A stretch of DNA of 64,000 bases from Adiantum capillus-veneris (Eukaryota; Streptophyta; Polypodiopsida; Polypodiales; Pteridaceae). The position numbers and the translations under genes were made by a program. Below the pieces are notes generated by a model. It was not told where the DNA came from and did no database searches. It saw only the letters and a program-made list of their open reading frames with translations. The stretch lies in the NCBI GenBank assembly GCA_014529385.2, contig CM043962.1, forward strand, positions 86,709,180 through 86,773,179, written 5' to 3'. Positions 62,574 through 64,000 of the stretch are shown here, piece after piece. The stretch's first letter is position 1. Each line of letters opens with the position of its first letter.

Positions 62574-64000
62574 ATGGCTGACAACAACACACATGTGTTC
62601 AAGATGTTTACTGCTAAGGACAGATTGGATGGGGAAAATTATCCTATGTGGGCTTACATGATGCAACATGTTCTTGTGTCAAAGGGTGTCTAGAATATTG
62701 TGCAGGGCATACGTCCTAGTTCTGAGGATGTTGCATGTCCTGCTGTAAGGATTTCTGCTATTAGAGTTGTTTTGCCTATGGTAGAACAAGCTCGTTGGGA
62801 TGTAAAGGATGCACAGGCTCATGTGTTTATTGTGTTGTCTATGAAGTGCACCATTACTCCTCACGTTCGTTCAACAAAATCTAGAAAACAGTCCTGGAAT
62901 ATTTTAGCGGGTCTTTATGCAAGCCGCAATGAGGCTAAAATTGCTTTGCTGCGTAAAGAGTTGGAATCGAAGATTATGCATGAGGAAGATGATATGGACT
63001 CTTTCCTTGCTGGTGTCAAGGATATCAATGAGCAACTTATTTCTACAGGTGAAGTCATTTCAGATAGTTCCCTTGTGCAGACTGTTCTTGATGTCTTACC
63101 ACATTCTTACCAGACTTTTGCTATTACTTGTAGACTTATGACCCAAGGAAATCCTGAAGCTGTCAAGTTTGATGCATTATGCACATTGTTTTTGCAAGAG
63201 TCACTTTCCAGAAAAAACAAGACCATTTTGGGTAAGATGCAGTGTTCAAATTTTCCAAAGGATGGTTCAGTTAGGGCCACATGCAGATTGCAACTAAAGT
63301 TGAATCTTCTCCGAAAGGAGACTATGATGCTGATGTTGATGCACAATGGGCTTTTAGTGCAGAGTGCACTTATAATCTTGTTGTCCATGATGCATGCATG
63401 TCAGTTGCTGCAGATTGACATGTGTGGTATTTTGATAGTGGTTCTACAAAGCACATTACCTCACATCATGAATTGTTCACGTCTCTTGAGTCTTTTTCTC
63501 ATGGGAATTCAGTCACTTGTGCCAACAATGCCTCTTATCTTGTTCAGGGAGCTGGAAAGATTGTGCATTTTGGATAAGATGCAGCGTTCTAAGTTTCCAA
63601 AGGATGGTTCACTTAGGGCCACATGCAGGTTGCAACTTGTGCATAGTGATGTTTGTGGGCCCATGCAAACTCCATCCTTGGGCAGTTACCTTTACTTTGT
63701 GAATTTATTGATGATTACCCCAGGCATGCATGGGTGTATCCGCTTAAGGAAAAGTCCAAAGTGTTTATGTGCTTCAATTTTTTTTTGGCTATGGCTGAAA
63801 ATGTCTCCAAATGTACAATGGGCACCCTCCATTCCGATCCGTGGGGGAGAATATGTCTCATGAATTTAATGCATTTCAGGCCACTCGTGGGATTAAACAC
63901 CAATGTATAGTGCCTTATACACCTGAACGAAATGGTATTGTTGAGAGGAAAAATAGATCACTTAGGAAAATGGCACGATGTATGGTCAAAAGTCAAGCTT
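62574..64000 (+). pseudogene. Copia gag, protease and integrase start (5' half of element), mutated
   Basis: Gag begins at ATG 62574 (MADNNTHVFKMFTAKDRLDG, MWAYMMQHVL). A nonsense TAG at 62691-62693 stands where the family has Trp. The gag frame continues to about 63230 (NILAGLYASRNEAKIALLRK, DINEQLISTGEVISD). After a frame change the retropepsin appears, WYFDSGSTKHITSHH (about 63427-63470), then SYLVQGAGKIVHFG. The pre-integrase and integrase N-terminus follow (LVHSDVCGPMQTPSLGSY), with the core reading CIVPYTPERNGIVERKNRSL at 63905-63965. A 70-bp block is duplicated. The element runs off the window. Confidence 0.93.
63224..63637 (+). repeat. 70-bp block of the pre-integrase region repeated at 342-bp distance
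   Basis: About 63224-63295 and 63566-63637 match at offset 342 (KMQCSNFPKDGSVRATCRL versus KMQRSKFPKDGSLRATCRL). The second position is the expected one, directly before VHSDVCGPM. The first lies at the end of gag. Confidence 0.9.

Overview
This window looks like intergenic, transposon-dense chromatin of a land plant. Supporting evidence is plant-type Ty1/copia and chromodomain Ty3/gypsy elements, a rolling-circle Helitron, and decayed pieces of plant nuclear genes: a Casparian-strip-like membrane protein, a DEAD-box RNA helicase, and ribosomal proteins uL15 and eS26. Long AC/GT and AG/CT arrays and a Penelope-like reverse transcriptase would fit a seed-free vascular plant such as a fern, but that is inference. 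I see no gene that is convincingly intact and belongs to the host. No tRNA, rRNA, CRISPR array or bacterial-type operon was recognised.

Layout. 1-2350: 3' half of a copia element with an open RT-RNase H frame, a 596-bp tandem duplication of its RNase H end, and a 3' LTR. 2637-3901: pieces of a CASP-like gene and a DEAD-box helicase gene, the latter with a phase-matched intron. 4798-5263: duplicated compound microsatellite. 5621-12440: a decayed Helitron encoding an RPA-like protein, a HUH Rep, a Pif1-type helicase and a C-terminal endonuclease (Helentron-like). 13451-15296: five tandem copies of a 336-394 bp unit. 15626-18340: an unrecognised minus-strand multi-exon relic. 18711-25066: a chromovirus pol lying between two LTRs of one family in inverted orientation. 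25067-25520: G-rich minisatellite. 25978-31290: a decayed minus-strand gypsy element. 31891-39740: a Penelope-like RT relic with copies of a dispersed repeat (called DR1 here) on both sides. 39775-42086: copia LTR, gag and protease relic. 46003-50538: a copia RNase H domain split by a complete non-coding LTR element with a matching target-site duplication. 53653-55788: gypsy integrase tail and a copia LTR with primer-binding site. 57190-60109: EF-hand-like, uL15 and eS26 pseudogenes among long GA arrays. 62574-64000: 5' half of a copia gag-pol.

The main value of the window is structural: nested insertions, tandem duplications inside catalytic domains, inverted LTRs, a dispersed repeat whose copies repeatedly end at AC arrays, and a plant Helitron combining an RPA-like ORF with an endonuclease domain. 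Coordinates of element ends are approximate unless stated.
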